From: Brevibacillus dissolubilis
Lineage (GTDB): Bacteria; Bacillota; Bacilli; Brevibacillales; Brevibacillaceae
NCBI RefSeq assembly: GCF_006170445.1
Contig: NZ_VCNA01000001.1
Coordinates: 372,001 to 436,000, forward strand
Direction of reading: 5' to 3'
Length of the DNA stretch: 64,000 bases
The stretch's first letter is position 1. Every line of letters starts with the position of its first letter. Shown here one piece after another: positions 44,171-52,710 of the stretch. Made by a program: the position numbers and the translations under genes. The notes under the pieces were generated by a model, which was not told the DNA's origin, did not search any database, and worked only from the letters and a program-made list of their open reading frames with translations.

Positions 44171-45508
44171 GTGGATGAAATTTTACTAGCCAGGTCAACG
44201 TTCGGCACGACAATGGCCTTTCATATTATTTTTGCATCGCTTGGGGTCGGACTCCCCTTGATGATTCTATTAGCCGAGGTGCTTTATCTACGGACCAAAG
44301 ACTCGGATTACCGGCTGATGGCGAAGCGTTGGATCAAGGGACAGGCCATCCTGCTGGGTGTCGCCATCCCGTCTGGAACCATCGCCGGGGTTCAGTTGTC
44401 ACTGTTGTGGCCCGGCTTTATGGAAGTCGTGGGAAAAGTGATCTCCCTGCCGTTTCAGATTGAAATTTTCGCTTTCTTTCTAGAGGCGCTCTTCATGTCA
44501 ATCTATGTCTATGCCGCTGACCGCCTCACTCCTTGGATGAGACTGCTCAGTGTGTTTCTCGTCCTCGTCGGCGCTACCGCATCTGCTGTGCTGATCACCA
44601 ATGTCCATGCATTTGAAGGAACGCCTGCCGGTTTTGACATCGTGAACGGGCAGATTGTCAATGTCGACCCATGGGCAGCCTTTTTTAATCCCAGCTTCGT
44701 CGTGACCGCCCTGCATGTGACGGTCTCTGCTTACATGACTGGCGCATTCGTCATCGCCACAGTGGCTGCGTACAAGATGCTGAAGACACGAAAAGACACC
44801 AAAGAATTTCACTTCCATCAAAAAGCGTTACTCATGGGCCTGATCGTCGGTGGGACGTTCTCCCTGCTCACCGCGCTGAATGGTCACGAATCCGCCCAGT
44901 ATCTGCATCGCTATCAGCCGGAAAAATTAGCGGCTGCCGAGGGTCTGTTCGAGACACAGCCCTATGCACCGCTGGCCATCGGCGGATACACCGATCCCGT
45001 GACCAAAGAAGTCAAATACGCCATTGAAATCCCGTGGGCACTCAGCTTTTTGGCGGCCAACCGCTTTGATGAAGTGGTGGTCGGACTCAACGATTTCCCA
45101 CAAGAATACTGGCCTCCCCTCTTCATTCACGTCTTGTTTAACGGAATGGTCGGGATCGGCTCCTTGCTGATTTTCGTCGGTTTTATCGGCTTTGCTTGGA
45201 AAAAGCTGCTCAAACGGGAATCCTATCCGCGCTGGGTCATGTGGATCTTCGTCGCCAGCGGCCCTCTCTCCATCCTCGGAATTGAGTTTGGCTGGGTCTT
45301 TGCCTGCACAGGAAGACAGCCGTGGGTGATCTATCGCATGATGACTACGGCGGAAGCGGCGACGAAGGCAGAGGGACTGGGCTTTTTCTTCGCGATCTTC
45401 CTTGCGATCTACATCTTGTTGGGAATCGTCACCGTGCTAGTGTTCAAATACTATTTCAGACGTCATCCCCTTCGTCTGCAGGACGGCAGTCAAGAGGCAG
45501 CAAAATGA
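44171..45508 (+). CDS. cydA: Cytochrome bd-type ubiquinol oxidase subunit I (short Q-loop)
   Basis: 445 residues, nine membrane helices. Heme ligands appear in TTMAFHIIFASLGVG (first His, near residue 18), SFVVTALHVTVSAYMTG (second His) and the region around GRQPWVIYRMM; the conserved GRQPW and the segment ALNGHESAQYLHRYQPEK of the Q-loop are present. The Q-loop is short, as in the cyanide-insensitive CIO/YthA type. It reduces O2 to water using quinol. GTG 44171 follows AAGGGGGATC. It forms an operon with the next gene. Confidence 0.93.
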   Translation: MDEILLARSTFGTTMAFHIIFASLGVGLPLMILLAEVLYLRTKDSDYRLMAKRWIKGQAILLGVAIPSGTIAGVQLSLLWPGFMEVVGKVISLPFQIEIFAFFLEALFMSIYVYAADRLTPWMRLLSVFLVLVGATASAVLITNVHAFEGTPAGFDIVNGQIVNVDPWAAFFNPSFVVTALHVTVSAYMTGAFVIATVAAYKMLKTRKDTKEFHFHQKALLMGLIVGGTFSLLTALNGHESAQYLHRYQPEKLAAAEGLFETQPYAPLAIGGYTDPVTKEVKYAIEIPWALSFLAANRFDEVVVGLNDFPQEYWPPLFIHVLFNGMVGIGSLLIFVGFIGFAWKKLLKRESYPRWVMWIFVASGPLSILGIEFGWVFACTGRQPWVIYRMMTTAEAATKAEGLGFFFAIFLAIYILLGIVTVLVFKYYFRRHPLRLQDGSQEAAK

Positions 45509-45533
45509 TCTCACGTAAAAAAGGGTGGTCGAT

Positions 45534-46577
45534 GTGACAGATACGGTTATCGCTGTGACGCTCCTGTGGATTTTTGTGATGATTTACGCTGTGGCAGCTT
45601 CAATCGATTTTGGGGCCGGATTCTGGTCGATGGTCTATCTCAACCACGAAAAGACGCGGGCGACCAACATCGCCAACCGCTATCTGTCGCCTTCGTGGGA
45701 AGTGACCAACGTATTTATCGTCTTAATCGTCGTCGCTCTGGTTACGTTTTTTCCCGGCGCGATCTACACGCTTGGCTCGGTCCTGATGATTCCGGTCAGT
45801 CTTGTACTCTTATTGCTGTTAATCCGCAGTGCGTTTCTCGTCTTCTCCCATCTCATTGATGAATATCACAAAATGCTGAGCATCGTCTCCGGGATTACGG
45901 GCTTCCTGATCCCGGCCCTGTTGATTCTGGTGCTGCCGATTACGCAGGGTGGCTTCATCAAAGTCGTGAAGGATGTGCCCATGCTTGATTTCATGGGACT
46001 TTTGACTAGTCCACATGCCTTCTCCTACATCGGGCTTGCGGTCACCAGCACACTGTTTCTCTCGTCTCTCTTATTAAGCGACTATTCCCATGTGTCAGGG
46101 GCGACGCAGGCATTCAAGATTTACCGCCGGGACGCGATCCTAATCGGTCCGGTTACGCTTCTGATGGCAATTCTTACGCTGCAGACGATGAGATTGGAGA
46201 ATGGCTGGCTGTACGACAAGATTTTTGACAATCTCCCGTGGCTTGTCGCCTCTGCGGTCTTTTTCTTTCTCTGTTATATCTTTCTCCTGCTGCCCCAGCG
46301 AGCCAAAATCGGGCTCTCTCTGCCAAGACTCTCGGTCATCTGTGCCCTGATCCAATACCTGTTGGCCAGCTATGCATACGGAGCAGCCCACCTGCCGTAT
46401 ATTGTCTACCCGGATATCACGATTGAGTCCGGCTTTACCGACCACGCGACATTTCACGCGCTGTTCGTCAGCTACATCGTCGGCTTTGCTATCTTAATTC
46501 CTGGTTTCATCTACTTCTGGCGGATGTTTATGAAGGATGAAAACTACCTGCGGCAACGCCCCAAGCAAAAGACGTGA
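45534..46577 (+). CDS. cydB: Cytochrome bd-type oxidase subunit II
   Basis: About 347 residues, eight to nine membrane helices. It shows FVMIYAVAASIDFGAGFWSM and ANRYLSPSWEVTNVFIVLIV, the typical subunit II opening, then LSDYSHVSGATQAFKIYRRD and the C-terminal SYIVGFAILIPGFIYFWRMF. It pairs with subunit I, 25 bp upstream. GTG 45534 is spaced correctly from GGGTGG; a GTG at 45525 overlaps that site. Similar to the YthB/CioB branch, sometimes annotated separately from CydB. Confidence 0.9.
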   Translation: MTDTVIAVTLLWIFVMIYAVAASIDFGAGFWSMVYLNHEKTRATNIANRYLSPSWEVTNVFIVLIVVALVTFFPGAIYTLGSVLMIPVSLVLLLLLIRSAFLVFSHLIDEYHKMLSIVSGITGFLIPALLILVLPITQGGFIKVVKDVPMLDFMGLLTSPHAFSYIGLAVTSTLFLSSLLLSDYSHVSGATQAFKIYRRDAILIGPVTLLMAILTLQTMRLENGWLYDKIFDNLPWLVASAVFFFLCYIFLLLPQRAKIGLSLPRLSVICALIQYLLASYAYGAAHLPYIVYPDITIESGFTDHATFHALFVSYIVGFAILIPGFIYFWRMFMKDENYLRQRPKQKT

Positions 46578-46582
46578 AACAC

Positions 46583-46624
46583 CAAAAGCTCTGACGCAAA
46601 TCATTCTTTGCATCAGAGCTTTTC
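46583..46624. terminator. Terminator between cydB and the tRNA operon
   Basis: AAAAGCTCTGA-N-GCAAA and TTTGC-N-TCAGAGCTTTT pair over about 15 bp. It can serve cydB (plus) and the tRNA operon (minus). Confidence 0.8.
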
Positions 46625-46670
46625 TTATTGGTTATGGGCCACTTTGCCTCATGTCGTTATGTATGAAATA

Positions 46671-46743
46671 TGGAGGATGACGGGATCGAACCGCCGACCC
46701 TCTGCTTGTAAGGCAGATGCTCTCCCAGCTGAGCTAATCCTCC
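46671..46743 (-). tRNA. tRNA-Val (TAC)
   Basis: Full cloverleaf: acceptor GGAGGAT/ATCCTCC, D-arm GCTC...GAGC, anticodon loop CTTACAA (anticodon TAC), T-arm GGCGGTTCGATCCCGTC. Ends in discriminator A; CCA is not encoded, unlike the other nine. Last gene of the operon. Confidence 0.95.
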
Positions 46744-46748
46744 GCAGA

Positions 46749-46841
46749 TGGCGGACAGGGTGGGATTTGAACCCACGAGACGGTTCAACACCGCCTACAC
46801 GATTTCCAATCGTGCTCCTTCGGCCACTCGGACACCTGTCC
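46749..46841 (-). tRNA. tRNA-Ser (GGA)
   Basis: Class II tRNA with long variable arm. Acceptor GGACAGG/CCTGTCC, anticodon stem CGAT/ATCG with loop TTGGAAA (anticodon GGA), discriminator G and encoded CCA. Confidence 0.95.
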
Positions 46842-46854
46842 ATCTCATAAAAAA

Positions 46855-46929
46855 TGGCTCCTCAGGACGGACTCGAACCGCCAGCCTACCGGTTAACAGC
46901 CGGTTGCTCCACCATTGAGCTACTGAGGA
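46855..46929 (-). tRNA. tRNA-Asn (GTT)
   Basis: Acceptor TCCTCAG/CTGAGGA, anticodon loop CTGTTAA (anticodon GTT), T-arm GGCGGTTCGAGTCCGTC, encoded GCCA end. Confidence 0.95.
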
Positions 46930-46941
46930 ACATATCGAACG

Positions 46942-47018
<77 letters not shown>

Positions 47019-47029
47019 GTGAAAAAGAA

Positions 47030-47103
47030 TGGAGCGGGTGATGGGAATCGAACCCACGCGACCAGCTTGGAAGGCTGGAGTTCTACCATTGAACTACACC
47101 CGC
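47030..47103 (-). tRNA. tRNA-Gly (TCC)
   Basis: Acceptor GCGGGTG/CACCCGC, D-arm GTTC...GAAC, anticodon loop CTTCCAA (anticodon TCC), encoded TCCA end. Confidence 0.95.
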
Positions 47104-47120
47104 ATTTTTTATTACTATGA

Positions 47121-47196
47121 TGGTGCTCCCGACAGGAATCGAACCTGCGACCTCTTCCTTACCATGGAAACGCTCTACCGACTGAGCTACAGGAGC
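47121..47196 (-). tRNA. tRNA-Thr (GGT)
   Basis: Acceptor GCTCCTG/CGGGAGC, anticodon stem TTTCC/GGAAG with loop ATGGTAA (anticodon GGT), T-arm GCAGGTTCGATTCCTGT, encoded ACCA end. Confidence 0.93.
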
Positions 47197-47205
47197 ATAT
47201 CAAAT

Positions 47206-47290
47206 TGGTGCGGTCGGTGAGACTCGAACTCACACGGGTCGCCCCGCCACCCCCTCAAGATGGTGCGTCTGCCAATTCCGCCACGACCGC
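47206..47290 (-). tRNA. tRNA-Leu (GAG)
   Basis: Class II tRNA. Acceptor GCGGTCG/CGACCGC, anticodon stem CCATC/GGTGG with loop TTGAGGG (anticodon GAG), long variable arm GCGGGGCGACCCGT, encoded ACCA end. Confidence 0.93.
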
Positions 47291-47302
47291 AAAATATATA
47301 AA

Positions 47303-47379
47303 TGGTAGCGGCGGAGGGACTCGAACCCCCGACCTTTCGGGTATGAACCGAACGCTATAGCCAGCTAAGCTACGCCGCC
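47303..47379 (-). tRNA. tRNA-Met (CAT), elongator type
   Basis: Acceptor GGCGGCG/CGCCGCT region pairs fully, anticodon stem TTCGG/CCGAA with loop TTCATAC (anticodon CAT). The acceptor sequence and lack of initiator features (no mispaired first base) fit elongator Met. Encoded ACCA end. Confidence 0.9.
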
Positions 47380-47416
47380 ACATGATTTTGTCAAATATAA
47401 TAATTGCCAGTAAATC

Positions 47417-47507
47417 TGGCGGAGAGTGAGGGATTCGAACCCTCGCTACGCTTGCGCATACTAACGGTTTAGCAAACCGTCCCCTTCGGCCTCTTGGGTA
47501 ACTCTCC
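47417..47507 (-). tRNA. tRNA-Ser (GCT)
   Basis: Class II tRNA. Acceptor GGAGAGT/ACTCTCC, anticodon loop TTGCTAA (anticodon GCT), long variable arm, encoded GCCA end. Confidence 0.95.
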
Positions 47508-47512
47508 ATATA

Positions 47513-47588
47513 TGGTGGAGCTGAACGGGATCGAACCGATGACCTCCTGCTTGCAAGGCAGGCGCTCTCCCAACTGAGCTACAGCCCC
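47513..47588 (-). tRNA. tRNA-Ala (TGC)
   Basis: Acceptor GGGGCTG with CAGCTCC, anticodon stem CTGCC/GGCAG with loop TTGCAA (anticodon TGC), encoded ACCA end. First gene of the ten-tRNA operon. Confidence 0.95.
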
Positions 47589-47653
47589 ATGCTTGTCCAT
47601 GAGTTGTTCCATGCTATTTTTGTTTACGGTGTTATCTAGCGGGAACATTTTTA

Positions 47654-47683
47654 ACTTTATCACATCTTAGCGATGAATTTCAA
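47654..47683 (-). promoter_or_regulatory. Putative promoter of the tRNA operon
   Basis: Minus strand: -35 TTGAAA (47678-47683), 18-bp spacer, -10 TAAAGT (47654-47659), about 65 bp before the first tRNA. Match is moderate. Confidence 0.45.
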
Positions 47684-47796
47684 GAATAAATTTTTACCAG
47701 AATCGCATGATCATTTCCACTCGAAGATGATCGGCGCGGCGACTGGACTCTTACTGTAACACGGTTGTCTGGGCAAGATCAAATGCATTTTCTGGA

Positions 47797-47836
47797 GAAA
47801 AAAAGACCTCTTCACATCAGCGCGAAGAGGTCTTTC
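47797..47836 (-). terminator. Terminator of the OPT/PqqD unit
   Basis: AAAGACCTCTTC and GAAGAGGTCTTT pair over about 12 bp with a 10-nt loop; TTTTTCTCC follows on the minus strand. Confidence 0.85.
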
Positions 47837-47863
47837 ACTATTGATCTTGCTATGTCATGCTCT

Positions 47864-48250
47864 CTACTGCTTTTTCCACGTAATCCAGCCGTTCGCCTCA
47901 ACAATCTCCAAAAACTTGACGAGACGCGGATAGAGCGGCTCAGCTGCTTCCCCGAACGTCTGGCGCAGATGTACGGCGATATCCTCCACCGTTCTCTGTC
48001 CGTCGCACTGGGAGAGGACGGCTTCGCCCAGTGCATCCAGCTTGATGCGGATCGCGGCGGGCTGCTTCATATATTTGACCGACAACCGCTCCAGCCAGCT
48101 GGTACGAGGGATGACCAGTGCGGCCCCTTCCCCGGATATGTCGAGCTGAAGCCCTTCTCTAATAGAAGGAATCATCGTCAGTAGGTTCTGGCTTCGCGGA
48201 TTGGTACGGCTGCCTGCGTCCACACGTTTACTTCGCGCGAGCAGACCCAC
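47864..48250 (-). CDS. PqqD-family protein downstream of the OPT transporter
   Basis: 128 residues with a PqqD/RRE-like winged fold: VIPRTSWLERLSVKYMKQPA, then IRIKLDALGEAVLSQCDGQR and DIAVHLRQTFGEAAEPLYPRL, matching the L-D-x-L-G-x-x-V-x-x-x-C-D-G pattern. PqqD domains bind precursor peptides for modifying enzymes. No radical SAM enzyme or precursor peptide is visible nearby. The GTG start lies inside the end of the OPT gene (23-nt overlap), so the two are coupled. Role with OPT is inferred from position. Confidence 0.8.
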   Translation of the reverse strand: MGLLARSKRVDAGSRTNPRSQNLLTMIPSIREGLQLDISGEGAALVIPRTSWLERLSVKYMKQPAAIRIKLDALGEAVLSQCDGQRTVEDIAVHLRQTFGEAAEPLYPRLVKFLEIVEANGWITWKKQ

Positions 48251-50132
48251 CGCGGTTCCCCCTCATCGCTACCCACCAGAGCAAGAGCGATACCAGAATG
48301 AACAGGCCCATGGAGACCAGGCCGCTTTCGGTCAGTACGTTTTCTGGCATCGGTACTTTGAGCCAGATCAGGATCGCGATGACGACACCGATCAGGGACT
48401 CACCTGCAATCAGACCGGATGCGAACAACGTGCCTGTTTCGGTACGGAGCTTGCGGGCATTGTCATCTTTGCTGAAGAAATCAACCAGCCAGCTGACCAG
48501 ACCGCCCACCATGATCGGTGTGCTGACGTGAATCGGCAGGTAGATCCCAACTGCTACAGTCAGGGAGTTGAGACCGAGGAACTCGATTACGACAGCAGAT
48601 GCTGCCCCGATGAAGATCAGATCCCATGGCAGGTTGCCCTGCATCAAGCCTTCGACGACCAGCTTCATCAAGACCGCTTTTGGCGCTGGCAGATTCTCAG
48701 AGCCCATCACATAGGTCTCATGAAGAACGGTCAGGATGAATCCGATCAACAGGCCAGAGACGAGGACACCAATCATCATCGCGATCTGCTGTTTCCACGG
48801 AGTCGCGCCGACGAGATAACCTGTTTTTAAGTCTTGGGAGATATCTCCTGCTACAGCCAGTGCGGTACATACGATGGCACCAACGGTCAGAGCTGCGATC
48901 ATGCCTTCTGTACCAGTCACACCGGAGAGCTTGAATACGACAGTCACAATCAACAGAGTCGCGATGGTCATCCCAGAGACTGGTGAGGACGAGCTGCCCA
49001 CAATCCCGACGATCCGGGAAGCGACCGTCACGAACAAGAAACCAAAAATCGCCACCGCAATCGCTCCGATCAGACCGATATTGGTCACAGGAGCAAACGC
49101 GATAATCAAAATCAGAACGGCTGTACCAAGAATCAGCCAGATGGTTGGGATGTCTTTATCCGTACGTTCGATAGTTACAGTGCCACCGCCTTGACGGCTC
49201 ATGCTGGCAAGCGTGTCGCGGATGGAGCGATACAGGGTCGGCAGAGTTTTGACCATGGTGATCAAACCACCTGTCGCCACCGCACCCGCACCGATATAGC
49301 GGATATAGCTACTCCAGATGCCCCATGCATCCAGATTGGCGATCGGCTCAGTCCCTGGTGCAAGCGGTCCCGCACCCAGACTGCCAAAGTAGCCGATCAT
49401 CGGAATCAACACGAACCATGCCAATAGACCCCCTGCGAGCATCTGCCCGGCAATCCGCGGTCCGATGATAAAACCAACCCCAAGCAGCGCCGGATAGGTA
49501 TCGATCCCGATCACGGCATTGCGGAAGTTGAAGAACTGGGTCTCAATCTCGGTCTTAAACCACAGCAGGCCGTCACCAAGAGCTTTGAGCAGCCCGCCAA
49601 CCACGAAGCCGGAAAAGACAAGCTTCGCGCTCGTACCGCCCGTCTCCCCGGAGATGAGCACCTCTGCACACGCCGTCCCTTCCGGATACGGCAAGGTCTG
49701 GTGCTCATTGACGATCAACAGACGGCGCAACGGCACCATCATCAGGACGCCGAGAAAACCACCTGTCAGCACGATGAAGCTGATCATCGTCTGGCTTGGC
49801 GTCAGATCCCAGAGAAAGAGTGCAGGCAAGGTAAAAATCGCACCCGCTGCAACGGCCTCCCCTGCTGTTGTCATCGTCTGCACGATATTGTTCTCCAGAA
49901 TCGATTTGCGGCGGAAGATCCCGCGCAAAATCGCCATGGAAATAACCGCCGCCGGAATGGACGCACTGACGGTCAGGCCGATTTTGAGGCCCAGATAAGC
50001 GTTGGCCGCACCAAACACAATGGCGAGTACGACCCCAAGCCCGATGGCGATCGCTGTCATCTCTGGCAAGGATCGAGAAGCCGGTATGTACGGCACGAAA
50101 GATGAGGATGAATTGGAAGTGTCCTTATTCAA
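48228..50132 (-). CDS. OPT-family oligopeptide transporter
   Basis: 634 residues with about fourteen membrane helices. It shows the OPT hallmarks: ANAYLGLKIGLTVSASIPAA near the start, TTAGEAVAAGAIFTLPALF, QTLPYPEGTACAEVLISGE, AVAVGIYLPIHVSTPIMVGG and ASGLIAGESLIGVVIAI. OPT transporters move small peptides, or siderophore-like peptides, into the cell. Starts at TTG 50132, nine bases after GGGGGG. It overlaps the PqqD gene. Confidence 0.93.
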   Translation of the reverse strand: MNKDTSNSSSSFVPYIPASRSLPEMTAIAIGLGVVLAIVFGAANAYLGLKIGLTVSASIPAAVISMAILRGIFRRKSILENNIVQTMTTAGEAVAAGAIFTLPALFLWDLTPSQTMISFIVLTGGFLGVLMMVPLRRLLIVNEHQTLPYPEGTACAEVLISGETGGTSAKLVFSGFVVGGLLKALGDGLLWFKTEIETQFFNFRNAVIGIDTYPALLGVGFIIGPRIAGQMLAGGLLAWFVLIPMIGYFGSLGAGPLAPGTEPIANLDAWGIWSSYIRYIGAGAVATGGLITMVKTLPTLYRSIRDTLASMSRQGGGTVTIERTDKDIPTIWLILGTAVLILIIAFAPVTNIGLIGAIAVAIFGFLFVTVASRIVGIVGSSSSPVSGMTIATLLIVTVVFKLSGVTGTEGMIAALTVGAIVCTALAVAGDISQDLKTGYLVGATPWKQQIAMMIGVLVSGLLIGFILTVLHETYVMGSENLPAPKAVLMKLVVEGLMQGNLPWDLIFIGAASAVVIEFLGLNSLTVAVGIYLPIHVSTPIMVGGLVSWLVDFFSKDDNARKLRTETGTLFASGLIAGESLIGVVIAILIWLKVPMPENVLTESGLVSMGLFILVSLLLWWVAMRGNRGGSARAK

Positions 50133-50406
50133 AAGACTGGCCCCCCTTAACCAATTTTTTTCTACGATTCTCTTGCTTTATAGTTTAACAATAAAACAAA
50201 AATCGCATATTTCATGATACCACTAAATAAGATAAGCTCGATTTTTTGTATTTTTTTGTTTATTACGTTATTTTTATCAGGGTGAACAAGTGATTATGCC
50301 TAGCAGTATTTCCTTATTCCGATTTTGTACTCAGTTGATCCATGATGTTTTAATCCTTGATTATTCATGAATCATCAGAATTTTTGTCGAAACTTCATTT
50401 TTAAAA

Positions 50407-50436
50407 CTTGCAGGAATTTGCAGAACTTTACAGAAA
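50407..50436. repeat. Three tandem 10-bp repeats before the M23 gene
   Basis: CTTGCAGGAA, TTTGCAGAAC and TTTACAGAAA follow one another exactly, ending about 45 bp before the start codon of the M23 gene. One-helical-turn spacing is typical of cooperative regulator binding. The rest of the 350-bp interval (50133-50481) is AT-rich with no further feature I can name. Confidence 0.45.
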
Positions 50437-50481
50437 ATTGTAATTATGAATCATCCACTTTTATTTAAGGAGGTAGTTATT

Positions 50482-51261
50482 GTGAAAAAAGTAAGACTGT
50501 CGATTCTCACCACGTTCCTCATGCTTGCCACTTGCCTCAGCGGTTACTTCGCTCCATCTGATGCTTGGGCAGCGCCTAATTTCTCCCTGCCGTTCCCTTG
50601 CAATCAGACATGGGAAGGACAGACCCGCACCGACCACAATCCACAGCTGTCTGTCGACTTCAACCGTACCGATGACCTGGGCGATCCTGTCGTTGCATCT
50701 GCCGGCGGAACCGTCACTACCGTACGTGACCTGGGCGACACCAGCTACGGCAAGTACGTCGTGATTGATCATGGCGGCGGTTGGACTACGTACTATGCTC
50801 ACCTGAACTCTTTTGCTGTCAGCGTCGGACAATCCATCTCCAAAGGTGCCCGCGTAGGTACAGTAGGCAGCACCGGCGGCTCCACTGGTCCTCACCTGCA
50901 CTTCGAACAACGTCTGAACGGCGTCACGCAAAAAGCTGTTTTTGACGGTGCAACTGCGCTGTACTACGGCTCTAAGAGCTACACCAGCAAAAACAGCTGC
51001 GGTACTGCTAGTGCAACAGGTACCGTCAACACCAGCGGCACTCCTCTGACTGTCCGCTCCGGCCCTGGCACTGGCTACACTGCTGTCGGTTCCCTCGCTG
51101 ACGGAACCAAAGTAACAATCTACTGCCAAACCCGCGGTACATCTGTGACAGGTACATACGGCACTTCTGACATCTGGGATCGGATCGGTACGGGTCAGTA
51201 TATTGCTGATGCTTACGTGTATACCGGTTCGGATGGACTGGTAGCGCCGAGCTGTAATTAA
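50482..51261 (+). CDS. Secreted M23 peptidase with SH3-like domain
   Basis: 259 residues. The signal peptide (VRLSILTTFLMLATCLSGYF) is cut near DAWAA. The LytM/M23 domain has the zinc ligands in PQLSVDFNR (the first His of the usual HxxxD is replaced by Gln-Leu-Ser-Val-Asp), VVIDHGGGWTTYYAHLNS and GPHLHFEQ. A C-terminal SH3b domain (LTVRSGPGTGYTAVGSLADG) binds cell wall. It probably cleaves peptide cross-links. The absent first His is noted; many Gly-rich M23 relatives vary there. GTG 50482 follows AAGGAGG. Confidence 0.85.
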   Translation: MKKVRLSILTTFLMLATCLSGYFAPSDAWAAPNFSLPFPCNQTWEGQTRTDHNPQLSVDFNRTDDLGDPVVASAGGTVTTVRDLGDTSYGKYVVIDHGGGWTTYYAHLNSFAVSVGQSISKGARVGTVGSTGGSTGPHLHFEQRLNGVTQKAVFDGATALYYGSKSYTSKNSCGTASATGTVNTSGTPLTVRSGPGTGYTAVGSLADGTKVTIYCQTRGTSVTGTYGTSDIWDRIGTGQYIADAYVYTGSDGLVAPSCN

Positions 51262-51263
51262 TG

Positions 51264-51312
51264 AAAAAACCGACTGCTTTTCGGAAATTTCTCCGGGCAG
51301 TCGGTTTTTTTT
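51264..51312 (+). terminator. Terminator of the M23 gene
   Basis: AAAAAACCGACTGC pairs with GCAGTCGGTTTTTTTT around a 20-nt loop. Confidence 0.88.
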
Positions 51313-51427
51313 GTGCTAGAAAGGATTACGATTCGGGTCACTATTGCTCATCCGTGGCGTTGATGCTTGTCCAGTCCGGCGGGAACCCGTCTTTTACAAC
51401 CTTATCTATTTCAGAATACTCAGTTAA

Positions 51428-51562
51428 CTATCTGCGGTACGAAATCTGTGCAATATCCCCCAGGCTTGTAACCAAGCCGTTTACCATCTCAATCGATTGA
51501 AACATGAACAACGGAAGTCCTACACCATAGAGCAATACCTCACCAATCCAAGCTGCCATCAT
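51428..51562 (-). CDS. Possible 44-residue membrane peptide
   Basis: Begins MMAAWIGEVLLYGVGLPLFM, one hydrophobic helix, then a polar tail ending SYRR. Preceded by GAGAGGAG at good spacing. Not recognised. Adjacent bases 51313-51427 and 51563-51675 look non-coding. Confidence 0.45.
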   Translation of the reverse strand: MMAAWIGEVLLYGVGLPLFMFQSIEMVNGLVTSLGDIAQISYRR

Positions 51563-51675
51563 AACTTCCATCTCCTCTCATGATGCCTCTGTAATATGGG
51601 GTTGTACATGATAGTTTCCCGGTTTTTTCTATGGGTAAACTTGTATAGTTGAAAAATTCTTAAAAATTACACAAT

Positions 51676-51724
51676 GAAAAAAGACCAGCCATAGCTGATC
51701 GGTAATACGGCTACGGAAGGTCTT
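51676..51724 (-). terminator. Terminator of the manganese catalase gene
   Basis: AAGACC-N-CCGTAGCC pairs with GGCTATGG-N-GGTCTT around a loop, then TTTTTTC on the minus strand; one mismatch. Confidence 0.7.
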
Positions 51725-51741
51725 CTATGTAAAACGTCCCT

Positions 51742-52638
51742 CTACAATCCGGCGTTGCGTTGCAGCCTTCTGGCGATCTCCATGAAATCCTCGTAGGAGA
51801 CCCCAGGCGCGAACTCCTCCGGTCTGTCTTCCAAGTCAGTCATAGGGGCGCCTTCTGGTGCACCGATGATCACTTGCAGTGGTTCACCTGTCATTGGGTT
51901 GGGGCCGTTCCAGATTTTGTCGATATCACGGTAGTCGGTCTCGCTCCAGGTGTAGAGGATGTTGCTGAGTCCTTTGTTTTCGTATTTGACCGCTGTCTCA
52001 AAAGCACGGTTGTCGAGATTAGGGATCGGGAGCATTTTGGTGACATCGGCTCCGGTCAGTATTTCCAGTGCTTTGGCATAAGCGATGATGTGTGTGCCAC
52101 CGCGGACGAGCAGATAGCCAATCATCTCACGGGCGGTCGGGTGTGAGGTCATCTCATAGACACGCATCTTATGGGTACGTGCGCCACACTCCAGGAAAAA
52201 GTTGTGAAGCATATCAAACACGATATTGCCGCTCGATACGACATAATCCCCGCGCCACGGTGAACCCTGCGAATCGACGGGAAACGAGGTCTGGGCGGTC
52301 GCGATATAGTGATAAGACATACGCGCATCTTTTCCAGGCTGCAATGGTGCTGTATCTGGGTCTCCAGGGAAGGTAACCCGATCTAAGCACAGGTTGATCG
52401 TATGCGAGACCAGCTCTACGTGACCAAACTCTTCGGCGGTGATACTGGCTACGATATCGTAGAACGGCTTGAGTTTTTTGCGTTGACGGAAGTTGAAGGA
52501 TTGGTACATATAGTTGTTCAAGGTGGACATTTCGCCGAAACGTCCACCCAACAGCTCCTGCACGGCGGCCGCTGCATTCGGGTCAGCAAATTTCGGTTTT
52601 GGCAGATCGATCGCCAGACGATCATATCGCTTAAACAT
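51742..52638 (-). CDS. Manganese catalase (Mn-catalase/CotJC-like)
   Basis: 298 residues, ferritin-like four-helix bundle. The dimanganese ligands lie in LLGGRFGEMSTLNNYMYQS, SITAEEFGHVELVSH (E-x-x-H), FFLECGARTHKMRVYEM and LLVRGGTHIIAYAKALE. It destroys hydrogen peroxide. YdbD and CotJC of B. subtilis are relatives, so it may be vegetative or spore-coat. Monocistronic with own terminator. Confidence 0.92.
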   Translation of the reverse strand: MFKRYDRLAIDLPKPKFADPNAAAAVQELLGGRFGEMSTLNNYMYQSFNFRQRKKLKPFYDIVASITAEEFGHVELVSHTINLCLDRVTFPGDPDTAPLQPGKDARMSYHYIATAQTSFPVDSQGSPWRGDYVVSSGNIVFDMLHNFFLECGARTHKMRVYEMTSHPTAREMIGYLLVRGGTHIIAYAKALEILTGADVTKMLPIPNLDNRAFETAVKYENKGLSNILYTWSETDYRDIDKIWNGPNPMTGEPLQVIIGAPEGAPMTDLEDRPEEFAPGVSYEDFMEIARRLQRNAGL

Positions 52639-52710
52639 GGAATTCCCCCCACATCATCGTAGTTACCCTACAGATGAGATATGAGGGGGGAGGTCTGTCT
52701 CATTCCATAT

